Positions 18,751-28,819 of a stretch of DNA of 64,000 bases are shown piece by piece. This DNA is from Pythium myriotylum (taxonomy: Eukaryota > Oomycota > Peronosporomycetes > Pythiales > Pythiaceae): assembly GCA_023091665.1 (NCBI GenBank), contig JALJCQ010000015.1, positions 3,348,001 through 3,412,000 on the forward strand, given 5' to 3'. How positions within the stretch are numbered: the stretch's first letter is position 1; every line of letters starts with the position of its first letter. The translations under genes and the position numbers were made by a program. The notes beneath the pieces are model-generated. The model was not told where the DNA came from. It did no database searches and worked only from the letters and a program-made list of their open reading frames with translations.

Positions 18751-20753
18751 CTTCCATAGAGCGAACGCCATTGTCTAGAGTTCGAGCATCTTTGTCGGGG
18801 CAATGCTGCTGGCAAAAATGCCCACCAATGCATTCGGAAGCCAGTGCTGTGTCCTGGACTCCCTAACAGCGATATCCATCGAGAAATTCACCAGCACACC
18901 GCCAAGGGCCTCAGAGACGCGGATTAATTATTCAACAGAAGTGAGCACACGTACTTGGTGATGAGTACCACTTCATACCTGAAATCCATGTTGCATACCT
19001 GAAACCCGTGTTTGCTCTTTCGTGGCAGCAGTGTGATGGCAGCGTAACCAAGATCCGGAGTATGGCTCCTTATCCTCTCCGAGAGGATCGGAGTGGGTAA
19101 TAGCTGGTCGAAACTATCCACTCGATTGAGGTTGCAAGGGGGCTGATCATGAGATGAAACAGATTCCTATCGTTGAAGCGGAGTCACCTGGTCGCAGGAC
19201 TGGGTGAATCGCACCCACCGATCTGTGGGCAAAATCGATCTTTGCCACGGCAGACAGCCGTCCCTTTCGTCCTTGTCACGCCATTATCCATGCACACCAA
19301 GAACAGAAGACTTGGATCCTTCGTTTATACTTGGCAAAAAGAAAATCTAGCGAAGTGCCCTCGTGAAGTATCCCTCTTTTTACCCAAATCGATAAAAAAG
19401 GCGAACCCCTCTCCTTTTGGAAATCGACAGACTGAGCTCACGGCGAAAGTCAAGTCAGACCAGTCAAATGAAATGTATAAGCGACAAAGTATTACGGCAC
19501 GTTCGATGGGGGCTGGCTCTGAAGCAATCAACGTTCGTTCGTTCGTCTTTTTGGGTCTCGCAGACCTGGGAGTCAGCTTGAAGTGACGTACGGCTGTAAC
19601 ACCTCTCTCGCCAAGTCATCTCAAGTGCAGTTTGTGATTCACAAACCACATGGTTTGCGACGTTTAGTATCCAGCACGGCTATCCATTTTCTAGTAGCCG
19701 ATCTCGTGAGGGAGGACGTCGATGATCAAAACGATCAAATCTTGCTGTGGATTGTTCCCTCAAGCTAGTTTGTGTGTAATTGTGTCCCTGGACACGGTCT
19801 CGAAGTCTCCACATTACTACTGCTGGTCGCTTCTTGCTGTGTCTGCTGAGTATTGGCTATCGTCATCGTTCACCGCTTTAGAGAGAAACTCGTGAGCCAG
19901 GCAACTTGCCTCCGATTCCGTTTGAACGCGCGAGCGGTACAGACACACTGTTGACCATGTACCGCTCTTTCCGATCCTGGATGTGTTTCTGATTTAGTTC
20001 AGAGGCAGGAGTTGATGTGCAAGTTACTTGACTGTGTGGCAGACCCAGATGCTCGCTGAGTTACGAGCAAGACTCAACACATGGATGACGCGGAGGCGGT
20101 ACCCAGATTCCAGTCTTGTCGATGCCCAGCCCTTGCTGTCTGTGGCGACGAGGCGAAATCGTGCAGTCAAGATTACTTGGATCCGTGACAGTACTTGAAG
20201 GTTGTGGGTGCTGCAGGATGTAAACGTGCCGGTATGGTTCGCGTCGCATCGACTGTATCCGGATATTGTACGCACGATTGTTCATCCCTTTGCGCTCTCC
20301 CTCCAGCTTGCAGTCGTTGGGTGACGTACTATCGTCTCCCGGTTCCCGTCTGTAGCCCACCATCCAGAGACTGTTTGAGCGTGGCTAAAACACCTGACGC
20401 CAATGTGAGCCTGCTGGCGTGGACCTTTCCTGATGGTCGAGGTAGTCCATGAGGAGATAGAGCACTTTGATCATCACCACGTGTAACTGGCGAACAATCC
20501 GAGTGATAGAGGCCTCCCTCAATTGTACGAAAGCCGGCTCTCGGCACCGCGTCGATAGGTTGCCCAACGATGATGCTGATTGTCCCCAAAGTTGCGGCCA
20601 GAAGATTGTGACCTCGACTCGTCTGTACTATCCAAGCGAGAGGTCTGCGTAGCTTCTTGGATCTCACAGGTCCTGTACTGCACACAGCCAGCGGGGACAG
20701 AGTGGGTGATGAGTGAGAGTCTGCCTGCCTCCGCAGACAAGATCCTCCACAGT

Positions 20754-20768
20754 CTCATTCTCCAATTT
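20754..20768 (+). promoter_or_regulatory. Oomycete Initiator/FPR-type core promoter
   Basis: CTCATTCTCCAATTT lies 32 bp before the ATG at 20801. The inverted gene copy at 47.4-49.2 kb has two tandem versions of this element. Confidence 0.6.
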
Positions 20769-20800
20769 CCTCGGCGACAACTCCACGGCTTCTCTCCAAG

Positions 20801-22411
20801 ATGCCGAAGCCTCAGTTCCTCGCCGCGGTCGTCGCAGCATTCCTCGCCAGCTCCGCGTTCGCGCAGAATGCCGCGGTGCAAACTGGCAACCCCAACGTGG
20901 TGACGGCGCCGGCTCCTACCCCAGCGCTTCCCAACTGGGTCGGACCTCGCGTCGGAAAGCCCATCGACAACGCCTGCTACCGTAAGAGCTACATCACCAC
21001 CAACAAGAAGTGCGCGACTGGATACAACTTCGACAACGTGCTCACGTGCTGGACGCAATGCCCGATCGAGTACCCTGTCGAGTGCGGTATGGAGTGCATC
21101 CAGCAGAACAAGGACTGTACTAAGGAGATCTTGACCAAGGCCTCGTCGGTCGCCAACGCCGTTCTCACCACGGCGACGTCGGGCGTCTTCGGTGACATCA
21201 CCAAGGCTGCCAAGGGAGTGCAGACCGGCGTGCGCTGTGGCCAGCAGCTCTTCGGTGTGGTAAACAAGGTCGTGAGCTACGTGAACGAGGTGGAGAGCGG
21301 CAAGGCCGACACGACCAAGGACCAGCTCCTGTTCCTGCTCAACAAGACCGACTTCATCGTGTACGACCTGCCGGTCGCGGTGGCGACGTGCCTCGGCAAG
21401 CCAGTCCCGGATGCCGCCAACCAGGCCAAGGAGATCGTCGACGTCGTGCAGGCGTTTGTCAACATGGTCGTGAGCAAGAAGCTGAGTGGTGTCAACCTGC
21501 TCGACTTCAACACCTTCCTTGACGCGGCCAAGCAGGACGTGCCGGCGGTGTACACGCCGGTGTCGTCGCTCTCGGATAGCGATGCCGCCTACCTCAAGTC
21601 GCTCGCCGAGTCGGGTGTCACGTGTGGTAATGACATCTACTCGGTCGTGAACAAGATCGTCGCGGCGGTGCAGTCTCTCAAGACGTCGGCGCCGACGAGT
21701 GCGGTGGATATCATCAAGTTCGGCGTGCTCAACTCGGACCTCGTGCTCAAGGAGCTTCCGGAGACCGTCGACAAGTGTGTCAACTCGACGGGATTCTCGA
21801 GCCGTGATGACATCCTCAAGACCGTCCACACGATCATCGACCGCGTCGTGGATGCGTCGAGCCAGAACGGCAACCCCGTGTCGACGGCCGACTACGCCAT
21901 CACGATCACCAACATGGGTCTCGATGCCATCGCGCTCTTCGACCCCACGGGCATCGCCGCGATGGCCTCCGAGTTCGTGCAGCCCATCTGCGGTCCGACC
22001 GTGTACGTGGGCGACATCGACAGCGGTCCGGCGGATCAGGCGCTCGGTCTCAACACGATCGAGAAGGCCTTCCGCAACAGCACGGGCACGTGGACGAAGG
22101 GCGGTGACGGTCAGCTCCGTCTCAACTTCAAGAGCTTGGACACGGAGGACATCACGGTGAACGTTCTCTCCGGCGGTCAGAAGGTGTACGAGATCCCGGT
22201 GAAGAAGGGTCAGCAGGTGACGTGGACCAAGCCTCTGGCGGAGTTCCAGGGCAAGACGTTGTACTTGGACCGCTGGCGCCCGGGTTTCTTGGGCATTGCC
22301 GGCACGGGCGGTGGATCGGCGCTCGCGTGGGTCCCGAGCAACAGTGGTGGTCTCGAGCTCAACCTCCAGGTCAACCCGACGAGCTTCTCGGACCACGCTC
22401 TTCGCAACTAG
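20801..22411 (+). CDS. Secreted cysteine-rich protein, copy 1
   Basis: The 536-residue protein has a clean signal peptide (about 1-21, cleavage after AFA). A Pro-rich linker (about 35-45) precedes a Cys-dense region (CYRKSYITTNKKC..CWTQCP..CGMEC..C, about 59-106). A long helical, non-repetitive middle with scattered Cys follows, and then a beta-rich C-terminal domain (about 430-536, ITVNVLSGGQKVYEI, GIAGTGGG). The Cys-dense motif (CP.EYP.ECGMEC) recurs in oomycete secreted proteins, but I know no assigned activity. It is intact, starting at 20801 just after a core promoter, and ends with TAG at 22409-22411. A co-linear copy without internal indels lies inverted at 47391-49178. Confidence 0.75.
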   Translation: MPKPQFLAAVVAAFLASSAFAQNAAVQTGNPNVVTAPAPTPALPNWVGPRVGKPIDNACYRKSYITTNKKCATGYNFDNVLTCWTQCPIEYPVECGMECIQQNKDCTKEILTKASSVANAVLTTATSGVFGDITKAAKGVQTGVRCGQQLFGVVNKVVSYVNEVESGKADTTKDQLLFLLNKTDFIVYDLPVAVATCLGKPVPDAANQAKEIVDVVQAFVNMVVSKKLSGVNLLDFNTFLDAAKQDVPAVYTPVSSLSDSDAAYLKSLAESGVTCGNDIYSVVNKIVAAVQSLKTSAPTSAVDIIKFGVLNSDLVLKELPETVDKCVNSTGFSSRDDILKTVHTIIDRVVDASSQNGNPVSTADYAITITNMGLDAIALFDPTGIAAMASEFVQPICGPTVYVGDIDSGPADQALGLNTIEKAFRNSTGTWTKGGDGQLRLNFKSLDTEDITVNVLSGGQKVYEIPVKKGQQVTWTKPLAEFQGKTLYLDRWRPGFLGIAGTGGGSALAWVPSNSGGLELNLQVNPTSFSDHALRN

Positions 22412-22763
22412 ATCAATGGCGCGCACTCGTTCGCCTGGTAAGTTTGCGTGAGGGTGTAACCCAGAGAGATGGGTTCGACAGATCGTTTTGGTTGGAAGCG
22501 AGAAGTAATCATCGCATTCATTTTACGAATACATTTTTTGCGAGTTTCTGTCAAGCAGTGTTCTTTTGTTTTCGGACATTATGATTGTGCTTCTTCTGTC
22601 ACAGACGTTCACTGCATCTCGAAAGTCCCAAGGTCACATCAAAAGCTTTCAGCATTCTCTTGACATGCCTTCATGGCACACTCAGAGACACCTCGCGGAT
22701 CCTTGGAGTTTTGCTACAACGCAGTTTGAATGCGTCGTGAGCTTCATCCGCGTGCCAGAGCTA
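22412..22763. other. Intergenic, tail-to-tail
   Basis: Separates the 3' ends of the secreted protein gene and the broken DLH gene. The same tail-to-tail arrangement recurs at 47326-47390. No gene seen. Confidence 0.5.
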
Positions 22764-23534
22764 TCACGTGGTTGACATGCGCAGAAAATCAACCGCGAGC
22801 TCCCACGTCAGGGCTGTTGCCTTCTTGGCCACCGGGTCACTTAGGTCGCCTCGATTGACCCAGCCGTGCTTGACGCCTCGAAAGTCAACCACTCGGCTGA
22901 GTTCTCCGACACGTCCATTCCTCGACTTGAGCACTCGCTCAACTGCACCGCCTTGTCGAACACTTGAGTCGTCGTTCTCAGCTGAGAGAAGCAACTGTGG
23001 GGTCCGCACTTGCTCGGCTAGCAACTCAACAGCACGGTCTCCGTTAATGATGTCCTCACACATCCACGACGGATGAAACGACACATGGCCGAGAATCTCG
23101 CATCCAAGCGGACCCGTCGACAGCTTCGCTCCAAGCCAACCGCCGTAGCAGTACCCATAGCTACAGAGCTTGGCAACTTTAAACACATTCTTGAGTTACG
23201 CGACGGCGTCTTGCACGGCTGCCTCGAGCAACTTGGCGTAGTCCTGGCGACGAACCCAGTCTGGAAGGTCTGCCATGAAATCGGTCGTCGAGTCGAGCCA
23301 GTCCCCTCGTGTCACATTCACTAACACGACCGCGAAGCCTCGCGCACCGAGGCGATCGGCGTCTTCCTTGGAGCGACCGCTGTCGGGACCGAACACATTT
23401 AGGAACCCTAGGACTCCGATTGTTGCGGTTACTGGACCAGCGACGTAGAGCTCCGTGTCACCATAGACAAGCGAGGAACCCGTCGACGGTGTTGGAGGGC
23501 GATCCGGCTCGGCGTCGGGAGGACTGCAGCTCAT
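22764..23534 (-). pseudogene. Dienelactone hydrolase broken by one in-frame stop
   Basis: Reading from the ATG at 23534 (MSCSPPDAEP..), the frame matches the intact paralogues until a TAA at 23196-23198. It then continues in the same frame to 22764 with SYGYCYGGW (nucleophile Cys), SAENDDSS and GVKHGWVNRGD (catalytic His). The stop replaces the Tyr seen in paralogues (AISYL, ATQYL, AIAYL), so a single TAY-to-TAA change suffices. All other key residues are kept, which points to recent inactivation, a sequencing error or stop readthrough. It lies tail-to-tail with the secreted protein gene. Confidence 0.85.
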
Positions 23535-23803
23535 CGTTGAGAGACAAACAAAGGAAACCAGCCTTCTGAATGAGCAAACAGATCAGTGCGTAGACCCTGC
23601 TAAGTACGATAAATGGAAAGGCAACACGGCCGTGATCGCACGAAACAAAGACGTGGGTTGAACTCGTGACAATATTGTGTTAGTGCCGTACAGTGTGTAA
23701 CCAAAAAGAGGCAGACAGGTAGCCATCGACCACGTGCGTAGTGTTCACTTCTGTCCTGAGCGTTTATGGCACTGTGTTGCTATTGTACCCGTGAGCAGGA
23801 AGT

Positions 23804-24574
23804 CTAGTTCGCGCAAACTTCGCGAATGAACTGAATCGCGAGCTCCCACGCCTCGTCCACGGCTTTCTTCGTCGTCGGGTCTTCTAGGTCGCCACGGTTC
23901 ACCCACCCGTGCTTGACGCCATCAAAATTGACCGCTCGGCTGTATTTGCCAATACGACCGCCCTTGTCTTTGAGGATCCCAATCACGGAACCGCCTTCAC
24001 GCACGAAGTCAGGGTCGTTTCCTGCAGCGAGAAGAAGCTGCGGGACCTCCACACGCTGAGCGAGTGCATCGGCACTGCCGTCACCATGCAGCTGATTCTC
24101 GATCATCCACGCTGGATGGAAAGACACCTGACCCCGCGTCTCTGCCGTCGCCAAGGCTGACAAACGAGCACCGACCCAGCAGCCCATACAGTAGCCATAG
24201 CTGCAGATTGTTGTAACCTGTGCTACCTCTTTGAGGTACTGAGTCGCGTCGTCGAGTGCTGGTTTGATGACTGAGTCGAAGTTGTTCCGCGCAAAGAAAG
24301 CTGGTATGTCTCGAAAGTAGTCGGTATCGGGGTCAAGATAGTCGCCACCCGTGACATCCACTACCACGACAGCATAGCCCAAGCCCCCCAATCGGTCAGC
24401 GTCGGCCTTGGTTCGACCACTCTCAGGCCCGAACACGTCTGGAAAGGCGAGGATACCAATCTCGGCAGTGGCGGGACCAGTGCGATAGAGTGTGGTCTTG
24501 CCGTGCTGGAGTGTCACTGCCGAGTGAGGGCTCGAGGCGCGACCTGGTTCAGAGTCGGGCGGGCAGCAGCTCAT
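23804..24574 (-). CDS. Dienelactone hydrolase family protein
   Basis: The 256-residue paralogue has MSCCPPDSEP at the N-terminus, CSYGYCMGCW with nucleophile Cys, AAGNDPDFV with probable Asp and GVKHGWVNRGD with catalytic His. It is intact and intron-less. It lies in tandem with the broken copy at 22764 and the copy at 27067, all on the minus strand. The middle region (YLDPDTDYFRDIPAFF) differs from the 9961/11899 pair, so this trio forms a second subgroup that may differ in substrate. Confidence 0.86.
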   Translation of the reverse strand: MSCCPPDSEPGRASSPHSAVTLQHGKTTLYRTGPATAEIGILAFPDVFGPESGRTKADADRLGGLGYAVVVVDVTGGDYLDPDTDYFRDIPAFFARNNFDSVIKPALDDATQYLKEVAQVTTICSYGYCMGCWVGARLSALATAETRGQVSFHPAWMIENQLHGDGSADALAQRVEVPQLLLAAGNDPDFVREGGSVIGILKDKGGRIGKYSRAVNFDGVKHGWVNRGDLEDPTTKKAVDEAWELAIQFIREVCAN

Positions 24575-24735
24575 GGTTGTTGATGGAAGGTTGATGCGGA
24601 CGGGATGGCGGGTTCGCGAATGAATGGAGCATCGCATTTTTCCAAGGAGATCTTGAAGTTATCATCACGACCGCCATTCTGGGTCAAAATGATGGTTTGA
24701 TTATGAGTGTGCGTAATGGAAGCACAAGTGGCTTA

Positions 24736-25012
24736 GAGCATCTCCACCAGTGCGGCCAAAAGTTAAAAGCGAAATCGAAGCTTTCAATACGTGTATAAAG
24801 GATGAGAGGTAGAACAGTACCGTGACTGGTTATTTTAGTCCACCACAGTCAAAACCCACCAGATCTGGTGGGATATGACTGTAGATTGTACCTTCTATGT
24901 CGGCATGTTATATGTTGGCTATCCACCCTTTCGGCAACCTGCTGAAATTTATGAACGCTGCCGTAATTTACCAGTTTGACCTGAGTTTGACTTTGGACTG
25001 GTGGAGATGCTC
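24736..25012. mobile_element. PIF/Harbinger-like MITE
   Basis: The 277-bp element has exact 16-bp terminal inverted repeats, GAGCATCTCCACCAGT at the left and its reverse complement at the right, with weaker similarity inward. It is flanked on both sides by TTA, the 3-bp target duplication typical of PIF/Harbinger. It has no coding capacity. Confidence 0.75.
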
Positions 25013-25055
25013 TTAGAGAAATAGCTTCCTTGGAGGGGACTCATTTTTGAAACAT

Positions 25056-25811
25056 TGGACCGATTCCCGCAGGCAAATAGGACGGTTCCTATCCATAATT
25101 CCATTTTCAAAACAAGATTTAGACCCAAATCGGCGGTCTAAACAGCCTCAGTCCGTGTTCATAATTTTTGAAATGAAAGGGGGTGGGGACCCCCTTTCAT
25201 TTCATAATCACTGTCCATAATTGATGAAAATAGATACCCCGTTAAAACAAATTGTCCCAAAACACTGTCCCGGATTTGAAATGGTTGAAGTTTCCACTTC
25301 AAGTCACCAGCGAGTACGTGGGCAAGGCAACGGGCGCTGCGCGCGCCAACAGCGGCAAGAAGAAGGGGCACCCCCTGGCGCTTCAGGGTACAGCGATGAT
25401 GACCTCCATGTCCTCTTCGATTGTATCCGCGCCGTATACCCGTGGTGACGATATCGCGTGGTCATTCCTTGGTGCGAACGTGATTTCCCACGGCGTAATT
25501 GTCCGTGGATCCGGGAGCAAATCTGCGCGCGTGAGGTACGATTGACCGCGCGTGGCGTCCCGAAGCGCTCCTCCCCTTTCGTGTACATGGCGAGCGCGAA
25601 GACGTCGTCGTCATCATCGCTGCTCTCCGAAGAGGAGTGTATGATGCTCGCGAACCTCCGAGAGTTTGTTCGCGATTTCGAAGTGAAGGGACGCGTTTCC
25701 TCGATTGGTTGAAATGGAAGGTTCCTGCGGGAAGGGGTCCAATCCTAAATTTTATGGATATGGATTATAAAAATGGATTTTCGATCCTAAAATCCTACGG
25801 GAATCGGTCCA
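25056..25811. repeat. Inverted-repeat block with protein relic
   Basis: TGGACCGATTCCCGCAGG at 25056-25073 is repeated in inverted form with one mismatch at 25794-25811. Inside, one plus frame reads GYSDDDLHVLFDCIRAVYP, then a stop, then CERDFPRRN. This resembles the SANT/Myb-like module dispersed in oomycete genomes. It is probably a decayed element; classification is uncertain. Confidence 0.4.
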
Positions 25812-27066
25812 TTTTATCCATAATCCTATTTCAAATACCAAAATTGATAGAATAAGTTAAAAGAGGAAATTGATAGAGTACAGGTTCTGTGCAGGCATTG
25901 CTGCATTGCTGCTTCCATGAGCTCCAGCAATTCCAGCATTTTGGTCCACATCGTTTGTTGAGTGACTGAAAATCGAATCGAGAACACGCGGGCACTTGGA
26001 CACATGATGAAGCGCGTGTCCGGAGTCGTTGGCGCGAGAAAGCTCCTTTTCCGTGGTGGTCGATCCGAGCTACTTGATCGATGAGCGATCAAGAAAGAAC
26101 ACGAGTACACTTTCGTTGCAAGCAACTGCAGCAGTGCGATATTGCTTCGTATCTTGGCGTTGCGACTCACTGTCACAACAATGAAAATGACAAAAGGATG
26201 GTTCAATTAGATTTGAAAAAAGAGGATTGTTGTGCATGAATCTGAAAGTCAAGGTGGATCGTGTCAAAGGCGACGCCGGAATGCAAAAGATTGCGTATTA
26301 CATTCATCAGCCGAGCTGTATCCAGCTCATGATTTGGTATGGGACCGTCGAATGTTTCCGATCGACTCCCAATTTGAAATAAAAAATCTTTGCATCACTG
26401 TTGTCTTCCACCACTTCGACTTCCCGACTTGGTGGTTGAACTTGTTGTTTATTGATCTTGGTTGTTATTGGTGAAAAGGAAAGTGAGTCTGCGGTAGCTA
26501 CCCTACGACATGCAGTGCTCAACCACCCCCGGGCCCTTCGTGCCCCCTGGGGACTCCCCCTTATTGCTTGTTCTCGTTGGCCGCCCTCACGGCCTCCCTG
26601 TCGGCCCGTCGGGCACTCCTTGGAGAGAGTGCCTGACTGGTTGCAGTTGAAGCCCCAGCTTCAACCGCGGCTGCCGAGTCCTTGGCAGCCATCATTGCCG
26701 CCGTCGTCACTGGATTGTTGGCGGCGGCAGCCATCATCCGTGTCGTCGTTCCTGGGTTCGCGACTGCGCTCATGCTCGGCGCATCGCCACGTGCTGCTGA
26801 ATGAACGACACGGCGACGCGGTCGCCGCAACTTCAAGCGTGCCTTGCGGGTGCGTGTCGCGTGTCGTGTTGGTGGGCGCGGCGTTGCCGTTTCAGCGTCC
26901 TGAGTCGGGCGGCGATTATCAGACGCCGTCTGACTCGGGACTGTTCCAGACAGTGGGACTGGAACAACAATCACCATCTTCACGTCTGTTCCCAGACAAA
27001 GAAATACCATCAAACTGGCTACATTCTCTCGCATCGGTACCTTCGTGTAAAACGGGAACGAAAGCT

Positions 27067-27870
27067 CTACAACTTCCATTCGACGGCTGGGCAAGACGGA
27101 TCACCAGCGCAGACGTGACTAAAGAAGCCACACGCTAGCTCCCACGCCTTATCCACCGATTCCTTCACAAGAGGATCCTTCAGATCACCACGGTTCACCC
27201 ATCCATGTTTCACGTTGTCGAAATTCTCGACTCGACTGAGGTTGGCAACTTTTCCTTTCTTGCTTCTCAGGATTTCGTCCACGGATCCACCCGCTCGGAC
27301 AAAAGCTGGGTCGTTTCCTGCCGATAGAAGAAGCTGGGGCTTCGTAATCAGCTGAGCGAGGGCTTCGACGCCGCCATCGCCATGGAGGATGTTCTCGACA
27401 ACCCATGATGGGTTAAACGACACATGGCCTTGAATATCCGACGTCGGCAGTGCCGACAACCTGGCGCCGACCCAGCCTCCGAAGCAGTAGCCGTAGCTGC
27501 AGATCGTAGTGACATGGGCTTCTTGCGTGAGATATGCGATCGCGTTGCCAACCTCTGGCTGGATGACCGAGTCAAAGTCCATTCGCTTGAGAAACGGAGC
27601 AATGAGCGCGAGGTAATCACTGTTCATATCAAGCCAGTCGCCCCGCGTCACATCCACGACGACGACCGCAAAACCCATGGCACCGAGACGGTCTGCGTCG
27701 GCTTTCGTGCGTCCACTGGTTGGTCCAAAGATGTCAGGAAATGCCAGAAGACCGACTGTGGCTCTGGACGGCCCTGTCCGATACATTGTCGTGTTGCGAA
27801 ACTCGATCGTTGCAGCAGAGAAGGGTGCAGATGGTTGCCCTGGCTCGGAGTGGGGTGGGCAGCAGCTCAT
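27067..27870 (-). CDS. Dienelactone hydrolase family protein with short C-terminal extension
   Basis: The 267-residue product has MSCCPPHSEP at the N-terminus, CSYGYCFGGW (nucleophile Cys), SAGNDPAFV (probable Asp) and NVKHGWVNRGD (catalytic His). It extends about 11 residues beyond the paralogues (DPSCPAVEWKL), probably from loss of the ancestral stop. It is the third minus-strand DLH gene of this cluster and closest in sequence to the gene at 23804. The in-frame start further upstream (28092) is rejected because the MSCCP start is shared by all copies. Confidence 0.86.
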   Translation of the reverse strand: MSCCPPHSEPGQPSAPFSAATIEFRNTTMYRTGPSRATVGLLAFPDIFGPTSGRTKADADRLGAMGFAVVVVDVTRGDWLDMNSDYLALIAPFLKRMDFDSVIQPEVGNAIAYLTQEAHVTTICSYGYCFGGWVGARLSALPTSDIQGHVSFNPSWVVENILHGDGGVEALAQLITKPQLLLSAGNDPAFVRAGGSVDEILRSKKGKVANLSRVENFDNVKHGWVNRGDLKDPLVKESVDKAWELACGFFSHVCAGDPSCPAVEWKL

Positions 27871-28819
27871 GGTGCGAAGCGGTTGAATGGCTTGGTAAGA
27901 TGTGAGCAGATTGTAGAGTGAACTCTCACCGGTGGAATGCGCTGTAAGATGCGAAAGCCGTGTGAAGCTGAAGGGATGCAACTTGTTGAAAGGGAGGGTA
28001 TCATCATGACCACCATTCACTACAATAATGATGGTAGTACTCATCATGATTGTTTGCAATTCAAGTTTGCACAGATGACCTGGTTGCTCCACGCAAATTC
28101 AGCTAACCAGTCTCTCCGAGATCCGATCCACACCAGTTGCATCCTATCCTTCTAGCTTTCAAAGTTTGCAGGCAAAACGACTGAATCCACGATCCCATCC
28201 CGACACTCGTTGCCCCTTGATCCATAGAAAGAGAAGCGTTTGGTGAATCGTTGCCAAAGATAGCTCGGCAGCCCATGACCACGTGATCTCCTCCGGCGCA
28301 TTGGCAACGTCGGCGTCTACCTAGTGGGCAGGCGCTCCACGCGCAGTGATTGTCTCGTGCGCTGCCATGAGCGATTTTGGATTGATGCGGCCATGGTTTG
28401 GATCGGCCCAGATGGACATACAATGTTTGCATCAGCCCAGATGGACATAAATGAGTCACGAAAGGTTCCGCATCGAAGTGAGCAATAGCATGGTCAGCGC
28501 TCTGCGCGAGTTGTCCTGCCTCGTGAGGATTGAACTCACGCAACTGCAAACCGTGGCCAGTGTCCTGAGCTCTCCCCATGTCGAAGGACGAAGGCCGTGG
28601 TCGAAAGACGTCTGGTGGGTGGTGACGGGGAGCACTACGTCAGCACCCTCGGAAGCGCTGAAAATCAACGCCCACCACTCAAAAGAGGTCCAGAAAATCT
28701 TCAAAGTTATCTTACGCTGTACGCATCCTTGTTTGGACTCCAATGCGTTGAGTCAGACACCAATTAAAGCGATGCTCTCGTGTATTGCAGAATTCTAAGC
28801 TTTATTTTTTTTTTAATGA
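27871..28819. other. Intergenic with tRNA-like fragment
   Basis: On the minus strand near 28500-28570 there is a T-arm-like GTGAGTTCAATCCTCAC and a D-arm-like AGCTCAG. Spacing is too short and no acceptor stem pairs, so no tRNA is called. Nothing else seen. Confidence 0.45.

Larger units (their letters stand above)
16781..20800. other. Four-kilobase gene-poor stretch
   Basis: Contains the fourth shared motif (16849-16868) and a decayed DLH relic (18620-18750). From about 20385 onward it holds upstream sequence shared with the inverted copy near 49.6 kb. No intact gene was recognised; the ORFs here lack any family signature. Confidence 0.5.
24575..27066. other. Repeat-bearing intergenic region
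   Basis: Holds a Harbinger-like MITE (24736-25012) and an inverted-repeat block (25056-25811) with a protein relic. The remainder (25812-27066) has no supported gene. Confidence 0.5.

Noticed and set aside
20519..22426. Long minus-strand frame opposite the secreted protein gene
   Set aside because: Antisense shadow; Arg/His/Val-rich with no family signature.
26561..27094. Ala-rich minus-strand ORF upstream of the DLH stop
   Set aside because: Low-complexity, overlaps the DLH 3' end, no motif.
28500..28575. tRNA-like T-arm and D-arm on the minus strand
   Set aside because: The distance between the arms is about seven bases too short, no anticodon stem or acceptor pairing can be built; at best a tRNA-derived fragment.
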